This document shows, piece after piece, positions 56,216-64,000 of a DNA stretch of 64,000 bases. Location: assembly GCF_001467695.1 (NCBI RefSeq), contig NZ_LNYE01000020.1, forward strand, positions 195,460 through 259,459, written 5' to 3'. The notes beneath the pieces are model-generated. The model was not told the DNA's origin. It saw only the letters and a program-made list of their open reading frames with translations, and made no database searches. Position numbers and translations under genes: made by a program. Positions within the stretch are counted from its first letter, which is position 1. Each line of letters starts with the position of its first letter. Source of the DNA: Legionella gratiana. GTDB lineage: Bacteria > Pseudomonadota > Gammaproteobacteria > Legionellales > Legionellaceae.

Positions 56216-57859
56216 TTAGATCTTACAACTGATGATATTCACACCTACCTGACCAAAAACAGTTTTGACCCTTTCTCGATCCACATCCAAATCTTTTGCA
56301 GCATAAAGTACGCCACAAGCGCCATTAACAAAATTTGTAGTAGGTGTCCAATATTTACTATTCGCCGTTATCATAACCTCATAAGCTCTTTTAATACCAA
56401 TATCCTTAGATAATAGATAAAATGCCTTATTAAATACGCCACTTGCCGTATGAACAATAAAGTTTTGTCTTTCTTGAGGATTTGCAATACGTGATTTCGC
56501 AAAAGCAAGCAATTCCGGATAACTAATCGCGCAATAAGCACCATGACTTTGTGCTAATTTTTTATCCAAACAATCAGCGGAGCTACCATCTGAAGATGGG
56601 AAGTCCATAAACCGCAAGGCTTTACCAAATGAATCTCTAACGATGGTCTCACCGATACCCCAGGTTACAGCATCTGCTTGCAAATAAAGTTTATTATAAA
56701 GCTGAGGAAATTTTTCTAATAGATAAGCGCGCGCTGCTTGGCCAGCCATGTCAGATAAAGATTCATTAAGAGCTCCAGATTGATCATGATATTCTAAACC
56801 TGAATGCTGCTCGGTAAAACCATGCGTTACTTCATGGCCGGCTACGTCAAGAGAAACTAAAGGATAGAAATCTCGCCCATCACCGAAAGACATAAATTGT
56901 CCATCCCAAAAAGCATTATCATAATTCTGGCCAAAATGAACACGCATGACGAGTTGCATTGGCGTTCCATCAGCATTCTGTAATGCATTAACACCATACC
57001 AATCTCGATACATATCCACAATGATATGTCCAAAATAATAAGCATCATTGGATGGCGAATAGGCACCATTGATGTTTTCTTCTGTATTATTATTGCATAA
57101 ATATTGAAAAGGAGTCGCTATAAGATCACTCCAATCCCAAGCCGAAGCAAGATTCACCAGCTTTACCTTTGCTGTATCCATAATACATTGACTGCCATCT
57201 TGCTTCACTTCCAAAAAAGGGAGTCCATCTTTGCCGTACCAATATTCATGTACTTTTTCGTTACCGCCTGGCCCAGAATCCATATAATTTTTTATATTAT
57301 TCCATTGCTTTGTGATTTCACCACTTTGTGCGTCTACGATAAAAAATGGCCAAGCAGGTTTGTTATCATTTTGTATCGTCTTAAATGAAACCTGATATAC
57401 TAACTTGAGTTCATTATTTGGCGCTGTCCTAATTTGTAATTCACTGAGCTCTTCGCCCGTAGGCATTTGTATATTAAAACTAAACCAAGATTTTTTTGCG
57501 ATATCAATTGCTTGCTGAGGATTAAGTGCGGGCTGGGTATTCAAATGGATGTCATCAAGCAAATGCCCATTTACCTGTGCATTTTCGATCATGATTTGTG
57601 CACCAATCACTGGGATTCCTTGATACATTTGTTGATAACGCGTAATGATTTGTGCATGTTCTTGGGTTCGGCTTATTTGCTGTAATGTATTTTGCTTCTC
57701 TATTGATGATCCAGCCTTATATGCCACTTTTGTTATTGGATGTTTGAGAAAAAATTGATTTAAACTGCTTAATGGTGTCTTGTACAAATCTAACTCTTTA
57801 ACGGCACATGCATCATATGACATCAAAACAAATGTAATCCCTATAATTTTTTTCAACAT
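56216..57859 (-). CDS. Secreted M4-family zinc metalloprotease (ProA-like)
   Basis: 547 residues. Signal peptide, an N-terminal propeptide (FTP/PepSY-like, about 25-190; Q-G-I-P-V-I-G-A-Q segment), then the thermolysin-type catalytic domain. Zinc motif His342-Glu-Val-Thr-His346 in DVAGHEVTHGFTEQ, the glutamate ligand in ALNESLSDMAG about 20 residues later, and a C-terminal TGVFNKAFYLL-like ASGVFNKAFYLL with the downstream active-site region. Length and form match L. pneumophila ProA/Msp (543 residues), the major type II-secreted protease; a paralogue cannot be excluded. DSGPGGNEK may mark the mature start. Confidence 0.9.
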   Translation of the reverse strand: MLKKIIGITFVLMSYDACAVKELDLYKTPLSSLNQFFLKHPITKVAYKAGSSIEKQNTLQQISRTQEHAQIITRYQQMYQGIPVIGAQIMIENAQVNGHLLDDIHLNTQPALNPQQAIDIAKKSWFSFNIQMPTGEELSELQIRTAPNNELKLVYQVSFKTIQNDNKPAWPFFIVDAQSGEITKQWNNIKNYMDSGPGGNEKVHEYWYGKDGLPFLEVKQDGSQCIMDTAKVKLVNLASAWDWSDLIATPFQYLCNNNTEENINGAYSPSNDAYYFGHIIVDMYRDWYGVNALQNADGTPMQLVMRVHFGQNYDNAFWDGQFMSFGDGRDFYPLVSLDVAGHEVTHGFTEQHSGLEYHDQSGALNESLSDMAGQAARAYLLEKFPQLYNKLYLQADAVTWGIGETIVRDSFGKALRFMDFPSSDGSSADCLDKKLAQSHGAYCAISYPELLAFAKSRIANPQERQNFIVHTASGVFNKAFYLLSKDIGIKRAYEVMITANSKYWTPTTNFVNGACGVLYAAKDLDVDRERVKTVFGQVGVNIISCKI

Positions 57860-57944
57860 AAAACAGTCTAATAAATTTACAATGATGACATAATGGCATA
57901 TTAATAAACAACTAACAAGTCGAAATTAGTTAAGTAGAGTTCTT

Positions 57945-57982
57945 TTTAAGAGCAGTTGTCATTGCTGAAAACTGCTCTTAAA
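57945..57982. terminator. Strong hairpin after the thaumatin-like gene
   Basis: Thirteen-base-pair stem TTTAAGAGCAGTT/AACTGCTCTTAAA with a twelve-base loop, between the stop of the thaumatin-like gene (58046) and the M4 protease start. Lacks a good T-run on the minus strand. Confidence 0.6.
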
Positions 57983-58045
57983 GAATGGGGTTAACCTTTT
58001 ATGCCGGATGAAATTTTGCATCCTCATTCACGATGGCTCTTCAAT

Positions 58046-60715
58046 CTACCGACCCTCGGTTGCACCAGCTGGTAACGCAGATTGGCCACCAGGGCAAAAA
58101 GTAACTTGATAACTGGTGTAGGTATTTGTTGCATTACAGGTAGTCGCTCCAGCAGATTTATCGTCAAACGTATAAGCATAAGCAGTCGGGCAACCTTCGT
58201 GCAACCATTTTACTGCATTGAGGGCAGTAACCGGAGTGTTCTGTGTATTCGTCCAATCCGAATTTGGACTGGTACATGCTTGAGTGTTAGCCGTGTCGTT
58301 CCAGGTTACACAACCGCAACAGGTACTCTGTGGATTGTTATAACAGGTCAGAAGTGAATTGTTGCTGGTTGGCTTACAAATCAACATGTCACCAAAGTTT
58401 GTGGCTGAGCCACTAACAGTTCCGTAATTTTGTGAGGAAATCAGACTCATTGATTTCCCCATCTCATAGTTGTTGTATAGATTGTAATTTGTGCTGCCCC
58501 ATTGGCCAGCAGATGGAAATCCTTGATACACATTTAATGACCAATAACCTAAAAAGGAACCATTGGTTCTGTTAATAGGGGCATTGTTAGGATAGGTGCC
58601 AAAAGCCATCCCACAAAGCTCTCCTCCAACAGGAGAGTTACAGTCATTATTAGAACCGGTGGTCACAAAGTAAAAATCATTGTTATTCAACCCAACAGAA
58701 CTTGGATTAAAATCCCAAGAACAATTACCAAGTCCATAACCATCTGGTTGAATTACCGCACCAACACTGGTGCAAGAAAAAGGAGATGATGGTGTACTTG
58801 CTAGCAACCCTTTCACTTCCACAGGGACATTCAAACCACCAATGATAGACACATCATACACTCCATCGGCATTGGTAGAATTTTCTATAGTAAATTCCAA
58901 CTTGGTATAAGGGGCTTGTGGTTGATTAAAAGAGCCTACGGAAACGCAGGTTCCAGAGTTGGACGAGAGAGTATTGCAGGATCCAGTGCCACAAGTAAAG
59001 TTAGTACCATCAGACGCACAATTAGTTCTAGGCCATAATGCTCCATTAACATATTGAGTTACTGCTAAATCAATTGTACTTGGGGGCTGTTCATTAATTT
59101 GTGCAGGAAGATAATAGGACGACGATGGAGCACCACCAGGAGTTTGGCTTCCCGGGGTGGGATCGACACTTCCGACTCCTCCCGCCGCATTGGAGATCCC
59201 ATACCAGACATTAAAGGAACATTGATTAATAAAATGTACCGTATGGGCGTTAGTATTAGCGTTTACAGGTGCAGAAGTTTTGGCACTCGAGGTAACGCCT
59301 CCTGCCATTACTGATGCAGTAACCATCATATTTGATGTCGTAGTAGTGGGGATGACAGAAACTAATACGGAGCAGGAACCCTGTGCTGGTATCGTTGCTC
59401 CTGAGCAGGTATCGTATTGTTTTGGTTGGGTCACCGTTGCAGTAGCGCCTGTGACAGCAATATCAACGGAACCAAGCGTTGCGCTGCCTTCGGCTGGCGT
59501 GCAATTATTGGTAAATACAAACTTAATCATGTTGTTTTCAAACTGATAAGACGTCACTGGCAAAGGAAGTTGCGCGACTCCCCTCACTGTACACGAACCG
59601 GGAGTACCTTGAGTCACAGTTGTCGATGCTGTGGGTTGGGCAGTTGAGGTAGAATTATAAGTAAATAATCCTGTCACCGTTAAAGGGCCAACCTTTGTAG
59701 GTGTAATTTGTGCTTGTACGGTACAGCTGTGAGTCGGCTGTAAGGTAATGGGACTAGCAGGTGTACCACACAAATTTGTTAGTGTGCCAACTGTGCCTTC
59801 ACCTCCAGTAGAAGAAAGGCTAAAAATATTTGCTCCCGTGTTATCACCAGCATTCCCTGTAATAGGCACACTTCCAGTATTTGTGTAAGTAGCGGTGATT
59901 GTTGCGCTTTCCAACGGAGTTAGCGTAAGACTAGAGGGCAATCCGGTGATAACTCCAGTGACATTAGCTTCCCCACCTTGGGTGATTTGTACCGTAGTTG
60001 AGGGGGTACTCTTCCCTGGTTGACCGTTTGCGACAAATGTAAATAAACCGGAAACAGTCGCCGTGTTAATCTGTTGCGGAGTTAAAGTACCTTGTACCTG
60101 GCAACTCTGTGTCGGCTGCAAGGTACGGGGAGCTGCTGAGGTGCCGCAACCATTGGAGGTAAGGGTTATATTGGCCGCGCTAGAGGGCGATATACTAAAT
60201 AGAGCCGTTCCACCACTATTCCCTGCATAACCAGTAATAGGTCGTGAACTGTTGTTAGTGTATGTAGCAACGATCGTCGAATTTAGTGTTGGTGTGATTG
60301 TGACAGTGGAAGGATTCGCAGTGACAGATCCGCTGAGACTTCCTGTGCTAGCAACAAGCTTGGGTAAACGAATACGGTTATGATTGTAACCATAGGTGAG
60401 TCGTACTGTTGCTGTTTGGGGGCTATTGGCTGGAGTATATGTATAAATAATCGTACATGTGCCCGAGGGACTTAGTCTCACCTTGTTGCAATTATCTTGA
60501 ACAGTGATACCTCTACCAGTATAGCGACTCTTGGTTACGATGGTAGCAACATCAGATAAATGACTTGTCAAGGTATAGGTAACAGAGGACGATTGTCCAA
60601 CAGGGGTTTCAGCAAAACCACTGGGTGACAGACTCCAGGAAACAGGATCAGACGCAAGAGCTGTAAAAGTGGCACTAAATAAAATTAGTCCTAACACAAC
60701 ACAATTTCTTTTCAT
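58046..60715 (-). CDS. Secreted thaumatin-like protein with Ig-like repeats
   Basis: 889 residues from ATG 60715, which has AGGGAC seven bases upstream; the longer frame adds a non-signal N-terminus. Signal peptide 1-21 (FTALAS). Residues about 25-480 are Thr/Ser/Gly-rich beta-sandwich repeats: N-T-I-T-T-Y-T-N-type strand pairs recur about every 90-110 residues (TATYTNTGS, VTGLFTYNS, VTGLFTFVA). From about 488 to the end is a thaumatin/PR5-type domain: VHFINQCSFNVWYG, RTNC then FTCGTGSC, CSWDF, CPTAYAYTFDDKSAG and YQVTFCPGG, with many cysteines for disulfides. Probably secreted by type II or surface-exposed. A eukaryote-like, glucan-binding or pore-modulating role is inference. Confidence 0.82.
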   Translation of the reverse strand: MKRNCVVLGLILFSATFTALASDPVSWSLSPSGFAETPVGQSSSVTYTLTSHLSDVATIVTKSRYTGRGITVQDNCNKVRLSPSGTCTIIYTYTPANSPQTATVRLTYGYNHNRIRLPKLVASTGSLSGSVTANPSTVTITPTLNSTIVATYTNNSSRPITGYAGNSGGTALFSISPSSAANITLTSNGCGTSAAPRTLQPTQSCQVQGTLTPQQINTATVSGLFTFVANGQPGKSTPSTTVQITQGGEANVTGVITGLPSSLTLTPLESATITATYTNTGSVPITGNAGDNTGANIFSLSSTGGEGTVGTLTNLCGTPASPITLQPTHSCTVQAQITPTKVGPLTVTGLFTYNSTSTAQPTASTTVTQGTPGSCTVRGVAQLPLPVTSYQFENNMIKFVFTNNCTPAEGSATLGSVDIAVTGATATVTQPKQYDTCSGATIPAQGSCSVLVSVIPTTTTSNMMVTASVMAGGVTSSAKTSAPVNANTNAHTVHFINQCSFNVWYGISNAAGGVGSVDPTPGSQTPGGAPSSSYYLPAQINEQPPSTIDLAVTQYVNGALWPRTNCASDGTNFTCGTGSCNTLSSNSGTCVSVGSFNQPQAPYTKLEFTIENSTNADGVYDVSIIGGLNVPVEVKGLLASTPSSPFSCTSVGAVIQPDGYGLGNCSWDFNPSSVGLNNNDFYFVTTGSNNDCNSPVGGELCGMAFGTYPNNAPINRTNGSFLGYWSLNVYQGFPSAGQWGSTNYNLYNNYEMGKSMSLISSQNYGTVSGSATNFGDMLICKPTSNNSLLTCYNNPQSTCCGCVTWNDTANTQACTSPNSDWTNTQNTPVTALNAVKWLHEGCPTAYAYTFDDKSAGATTCNATNTYTSYQVTFCPGGQSALPAGATEGR

Positions 60716-60911
60716 TTTTTGTCCCTGTAATGCATTAATATATTGGTTAAAGATTTTTACATTGGGTGGAGTTACCCTTCCTCCCAATAAATACGTAACA
60801 TTAGCAAACACCTCTGCTTATTTTTTAAACTCCTGATTTGAACACTCCTCTCATTAGGTCTCCCGACTATCAATCCGTGTAGGTTCATTAACACATATAT
60901 GTAGAAGAATA

Positions 60912-62069
60912 TTAATTAATAAGATAAGTTACACCAAATAAAAGAGTATTTGCTTGATAAGAACCCAATCGTAAGGATTCTCCAGACCATGTAGACTGGC
61001 CTTTTCCTGATGAGAAATCACCGAATGATTCAAACTCATATCCTGCTGATAATAACCAATTCGGTATGAATGAGAAATCTATACCAGCTCCAACATGGTA
61101 GGTAAATTGGGTTAACGTATGATCGGAATATGCAGGGCTGATTCGGGCAGTGACTCCTGGAAGGGCTGTTTCGTTAAACGATCGAGCCTCATTAAAAGAA
61201 ACGCCCAATCCACCATTTACATAGGGTGAAAATGTTGAAAAATGAAATAAATTCAATTTAGTATCTGCGGTCAATGCAAGCGTAGATAGTTTCCAATCAT
61301 AATTGTAATTAAGAAATTCGGGTAGACTATACTGCATAATGGTATTACCTACGTCCGTTGGAAATACATACTGCAAACGCCCACTTAAAGTATAATGATT
61401 GATGAATGATGAATGAGTAGTGATTCGATCACCAACGGTTAATGCAATAGTGCCTTGATTAGACTGTTTCACAGAATAAGCATCTACATTTGCTGGGGAT
61501 GGAAAATTAGATCCATTATCGACTAAGATGTTATTCTCATTTAAAGGAAAAACAATCCCCCCTTGTAATTGAACAAACCAATGATCGCGTTCAAGCTGAC
61601 AATCTTTACACTTAATCTTCTTTTTAGTTCTGTCTTTAAAGTCATATTGATTTGACTGAGAGATTTGCTCAATCTGCTTCTTATTTGGGTACGCGGTCTT
61701 AGGAGAAGATGTATCTATGGAGTTAAATTTTGTATTTTTAATACGTGTAGCTTGTGGGTGATTAGGTGTACTCGCAGCTAATTGATGCACTTCTTGAAGT
61801 GTGTTGAATGGACCAACGTACACCACATATAAATTTTTTTTTCTTTTGATCTGAGCATTATATCCTTTTGCTTGAAGCTTGGATTGTGCTTTCAGTGCAT
61901 TCGTCTTATTCACATAAGATCCAACATAAACTGTATAGGGCGCAGAGGACTTACTATTTACCTGAGGAACATTTCCCAGACCCCATATATTTGTTCCAGC
62001 GTAGGTTTGCCCACTTCCAAAATGAAGTATCGCTAAAATAGAAGTGGTTAAAAAAATATTTTTAGTCAT
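60912..62069 (-). CDS. SPOR-domain outer-membrane beta-barrel protein
   Basis: 385 residues. Signal peptide 1-24, then a SPOR domain (about 43-105: PYTVYVGSYVNKTNALKAQS, LYVVYVGPF), which binds denuded peptidoglycan glycans, a polar linker with KIKCKDC-x-L, and a beta-barrel (about 165-385) with LSAGYEFESFG near the C-terminus and a terminal ITYLIN-like strand. An unusual pairing: SPOR domains are more often attached to inner-membrane proteins or lipoproteins. Likely tethers the outer membrane to peptidoglycan. Confidence 0.83.
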   Translation of the reverse strand: MTKNIFLTTSILAILHFGSGQTYAGTNIWGLGNVPQVNSKSSAPYTVYVGSYVNKTNALKAQSKLQAKGYNAQIKRKKNLYVVYVGPFNTLQEVHQLAASTPNHPQATRIKNTKFNSIDTSSPKTAYPNKKQIEQISQSNQYDFKDRTKKKIKCKDCQLERDHWFVQLQGGIVFPLNENNILVDNGSNFPSPANVDAYSVKQSNQGTIALTVGDRITTHSSFINHYTLSGRLQYVFPTDVGNTIMQYSLPEFLNYNYDWKLSTLALTADTKLNLFHFSTFSPYVNGGLGVSFNEARSFNETALPGVTARISPAYSDHTLTQFTYHVGAGIDFSFIPNWLLSAGYEFESFGDFSSGKGQSTWSGESLRLGSYQANTLLFGVTYLIN

Positions 62070-62322
62070 AATCCATCCATAGACAGTTTAAAGCATGAAG
62101 TTACTAATATATTGGTGATATTATTAAAACACAACAAATCATTAACAAAAAGCCTTAAAAAACAAGATAGTAATACAATGCCTTATAAAAATAATTTATG
62201 TTGCAGCGAGATCTTGTTTGATCGGCATTTTTCCAGTACTTTTTGCAAGTCTGTAGCCTCAGCTGATGATAAATAACACCCCAGTAATTGAAGCAGTTTA
62301 TAACTATTAAGGATGATGCATT

Positions 62323-63723
62323 ATGATGTTTACTAAAAAAAACACCCTACTCTTCTTAGGCCTTTGCTCTACTTTTTCCCTGACGCATGCAGGAATAGTG
62401 GAGCGTTACTTGCAAAAGATGCAAGAAGAGAAAGCACCACTAGTCGCTGAAAGAAGCATTCAACTTGCTTATTTTAAACAGTTGGTCGATCATAACAATC
62501 CTGATATGGGTACTTTTTCTCAACGTTACTATATTGATGAAACCTACGGACCAAAAGATGATTCACCCGTATTTTTTTATATTTGTGGTGAATCCGCATG
62601 CAGTAAACGTGCACTAAATGGCGCGATTAGAAATTATGCCCAAAAATTTCATGCCAAATTGGTTGCCCTAGAACATCGTTATTATGGTGAAAGTCTGCCC
62701 TTTAAATCACTCTCAACCAAAGAATTACACTATTTAACTACAGAAGCAGCACTGGATGATTTGGCTTATTTCCAACGCCATTTAAAAAATGAAAAAAATT
62801 GGAATGGAAAATGGGTTGCTTTCGGGGGTTCTTATCCCGGTTCTTTATCCGCATATTATCGTTTGAAGTTCCCTTATTTAGTTGTAGGCGCATTAGCATC
62901 TTCAGCCCCTGTCATGGCTAAGGAAAATTTCATTGAATACGATGCTCATGTTACTCAAGTTGCTGGCTTGCAATGCGCAAATCAAATGCGCGAAGTGGTC
63001 CGTCAAATAGAGGCAAGCTTAGAAGATACAGTAAAATTTGCCCAAATAAAATCGCTTTTTGATGCCGTAGCAGTCGAGGATCCCGTTGACTTTTTATATT
63101 TAATTGCAGATACCGGCGCCGCAGCAGTACAATATGGGATGCGCGATGCTTTCTGCTCGAGTCTTTCTGAACATCCAACACCACTTGAAGGTTACGCATA
63201 CTTTGCGAAAAAACTTTATAAAGATTTTGGCACTACGGCTGTAGAAATGACCGCTCAAGGTGCTATGAGTGAAAATCCACAGGATTATCAAAATGGTTTA
63301 GGGATGCGTCAATGGTACTATCAATCCTGTAAAGAATATGGATATTGGCAAAATGCTCATCCAAACCCTACTCTTTCTACTCGTTCTTCATTGATTAATT
63401 TGGATTATCACTATAACGTATGTCAACGACTGTTCGGATTAACTGAACCTGCCCATACGATGGAGCTTAATCATACTTTTTATTTTCCTTTAATGGATAT
63501 ATTAGCTTCCAATGTTTATTTCACTAATGGGGAAAACGATCCTTGGTCTACTTTATCGCTAGCAGAAAAAAATGGTAACGCGACTAATCCAAGACTGACT
63601 TATCAATTAATTCAAGGAGCGGCTCATTGCAATGATTTACACAGCCCCTCTTCAATGGATTCTGATTCTCTGAAGGATGCACGAAAAAAAATGGAGTCTT
63701 TATTAACCGAGTGGCTTAAGTAA
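62323..63723 (+). CDS. Secreted S28-family serine peptidase (Pro-X carboxypeptidase-like)
   Basis: 466 residues with signal peptide 1-23. FKQLVDHNNPDMGTFSQRYY is the S28 N-terminus; VFFYICGESACS, then GGSYPGSLSAYYR with the nucleophile Ser near residue 170, the catalytic Asp in NGENDPWSTLS and His in GAAHCNDLH. Cleaves after proline in known members such as lysosomal PRCP and DPP7. Mostly eukaryotic, with some bacterial cases. Probably secreted by type II. A strong terminator follows. Confidence 0.92.
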   Translation: MMFTKKNTLLFLGLCSTFSLTHAGIVERYLQKMQEEKAPLVAERSIQLAYFKQLVDHNNPDMGTFSQRYYIDETYGPKDDSPVFFYICGESACSKRALNGAIRNYAQKFHAKLVALEHRYYGESLPFKSLSTKELHYLTTEAALDDLAYFQRHLKNEKNWNGKWVAFGGSYPGSLSAYYRLKFPYLVVGALASSAPVMAKENFIEYDAHVTQVAGLQCANQMREVVRQIEASLEDTVKFAQIKSLFDAVAVEDPVDFLYLIADTGAAAVQYGMRDAFCSSLSEHPTPLEGYAYFAKKLYKDFGTTAVEMTAQGAMSENPQDYQNGLGMRQWYYQSCKEYGYWQNAHPNPTLSTRSSLINLDYHYNVCQRLFGLTEPAHTMELNHTFYFPLMDILASNVYFTNGENDPWSTLSLAEKNGNATNPRLTYQLIQGAAHCNDLHSPSSMDSDSLKDARKKMESLLTEWLK

Positions 63724-63732
63724 CGTGAGCTC

Positions 63733-63764
63733 GAAATAAAAGGCATGTCTATGCCTTTTATTTC
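63733..63764 (+). terminator. Terminator of the S28 peptidase gene
   Basis: Stem AAATAAAAGGCAT/ATGCCTTTTATTT with a four-base loop, ten bases after the stop, ending in TTTTATTTC. Works symmetrically on both strands. Confidence 0.85.
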
Positions 63765-64000
63765 GCTAAACGAACGTTATCCCGTAAAACTTGTCCCCAG
63801 TAAAAGCCTGTCTCTTGATCCTATCTCATCAAGAGACAGCTGCTTTGCTTGCGCAGAGGGAGGCGGACTTCTCAATACCGTCGCCTTCCGCAAAAGCGGA
63901 AGGTCTAAAGTAACAAATCTTTGCTCTAAACTTCACCTTGCAGTCATATGCTTACGAGACCCCCTGCTTACGCAGAGGGTGACGATGCTCTCAATACCGT
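63765..64000. repeat. Structured intergenic block with 36-base imperfect direct repeats
   Basis: Two 36-base copies beginning TGCTT[G/A]CGCAGAGGG and ending CTCAATACCGT sit at 63846-63881 and 63965-64000 with a few mismatches, 119 bases apart. Between or beside them are a 12-base-pair stem CTGTCTCTTGAT/ATCAAGAGACAG (63808-63839) and an 8-base-pair CCTTCCGC/GCGGAAGG stem (about 63884-63903). The second copy ends at the window edge, so more may follow. Not a CRISPR: the spacing is long and the repeats diverge. Confidence 0.6.

Noticed and set aside
63846..64000. CRISPR array at the window end
   Set aside because: Only two copies, 83-base gap, several mismatches between copies, no further spacing regularity.

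Overview
The window looks like chromosome of Legionella or a very close relative. It is visibly AT-rich, uses TTG and GTG starts freely, and carries genus-type genes: two tandem Legionella major outer membrane proteins, an LbtU-type siderophore porin, the PagP-like Rcp, a secreted M4 protease, and several eukaryote-like proteins (DOT1-like methyltransferase, CBS-like enzyme, thaumatin-like and S28 peptidase-like secreted proteins, JmjC/cupin-like oxygenases). I see no tRNA, rRNA, CRISPR array, intact IS element or phage.

Layout. 1-3.9 kb is housekeeping: rsmA, a MobH-like protein and apaH on the minus strand, then panD-tatC on the plus strand. 4-19 kb is accessory: a tandem pair of unknown proteins with a possible cysteine-peptidase signature, secreted or small unknowns, a phosphoesterase, a LysR / 2OG-oxygenase / AlaDH-PNT-like cassette, an MFS pseudogene, a JmjC-like gene, fused remnants of an Abi_2 gene and a tetrapyrrole-methylase gene, and a 792-residue GT-B-like protein. 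19.5-28.3 kb is mostly core (hspQ, fre-ubiD, rho, trxA, rsmE, fumC, a lipoprotein, a CBS-like gene). 28.3-34.8 kb mixes a hypothetical, the DOT1-like gene, ihfB, dcd, the second JmjC-like paralogue and an NfeD-slipin pair. 35-38.8 kb is a run of outer-membrane barrels. 39-46.3 kb is core metabolism and oxidative defence (pyrC-rnt, peroxiredoxin, grxD, sodB, an aminotransferase, coq7, a PiT transporter). 46-55.9 kb has an unknown acidic protein, a possible yybP-ykoY-type RNA, an amino-acid permease, rcp, an Mpo1-like protein, an RgpF-like glycosyltransferase, rlmKL-darP and a TSUP transporter. 56-63.7 kb is a secretion-rich block: M4 protease, thaumatin-like protein, SPOR-barrel protein and S28 peptidase.

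How genes work together. Translational coupling by overlap or very tight spacing is visible for the MobH-like gene and apaH, panD-tatC, ubiD-fre, nfeD-slipin, pyrC-rnt, darP-rlmKL and the 2OG-oxygenase/AlaDH pair. Many signal-peptide proteins suggest heavy investment in the envelope and the type II secretome. Several soluble unknowns are reasonable Dot/Icm effector candidates, but nothing in the sequence proves translocation.

The most interesting items are the tandem paralogues at 4.1-7.0 kb, where one copy has His and the other Asp at the putative dyad position; the duplicated FIH-type oxygenases; the DOT1-like enzyme; the thaumatin fusion; the MobH-like protein with a degenerate HD motif; and three related MITE-like elements.
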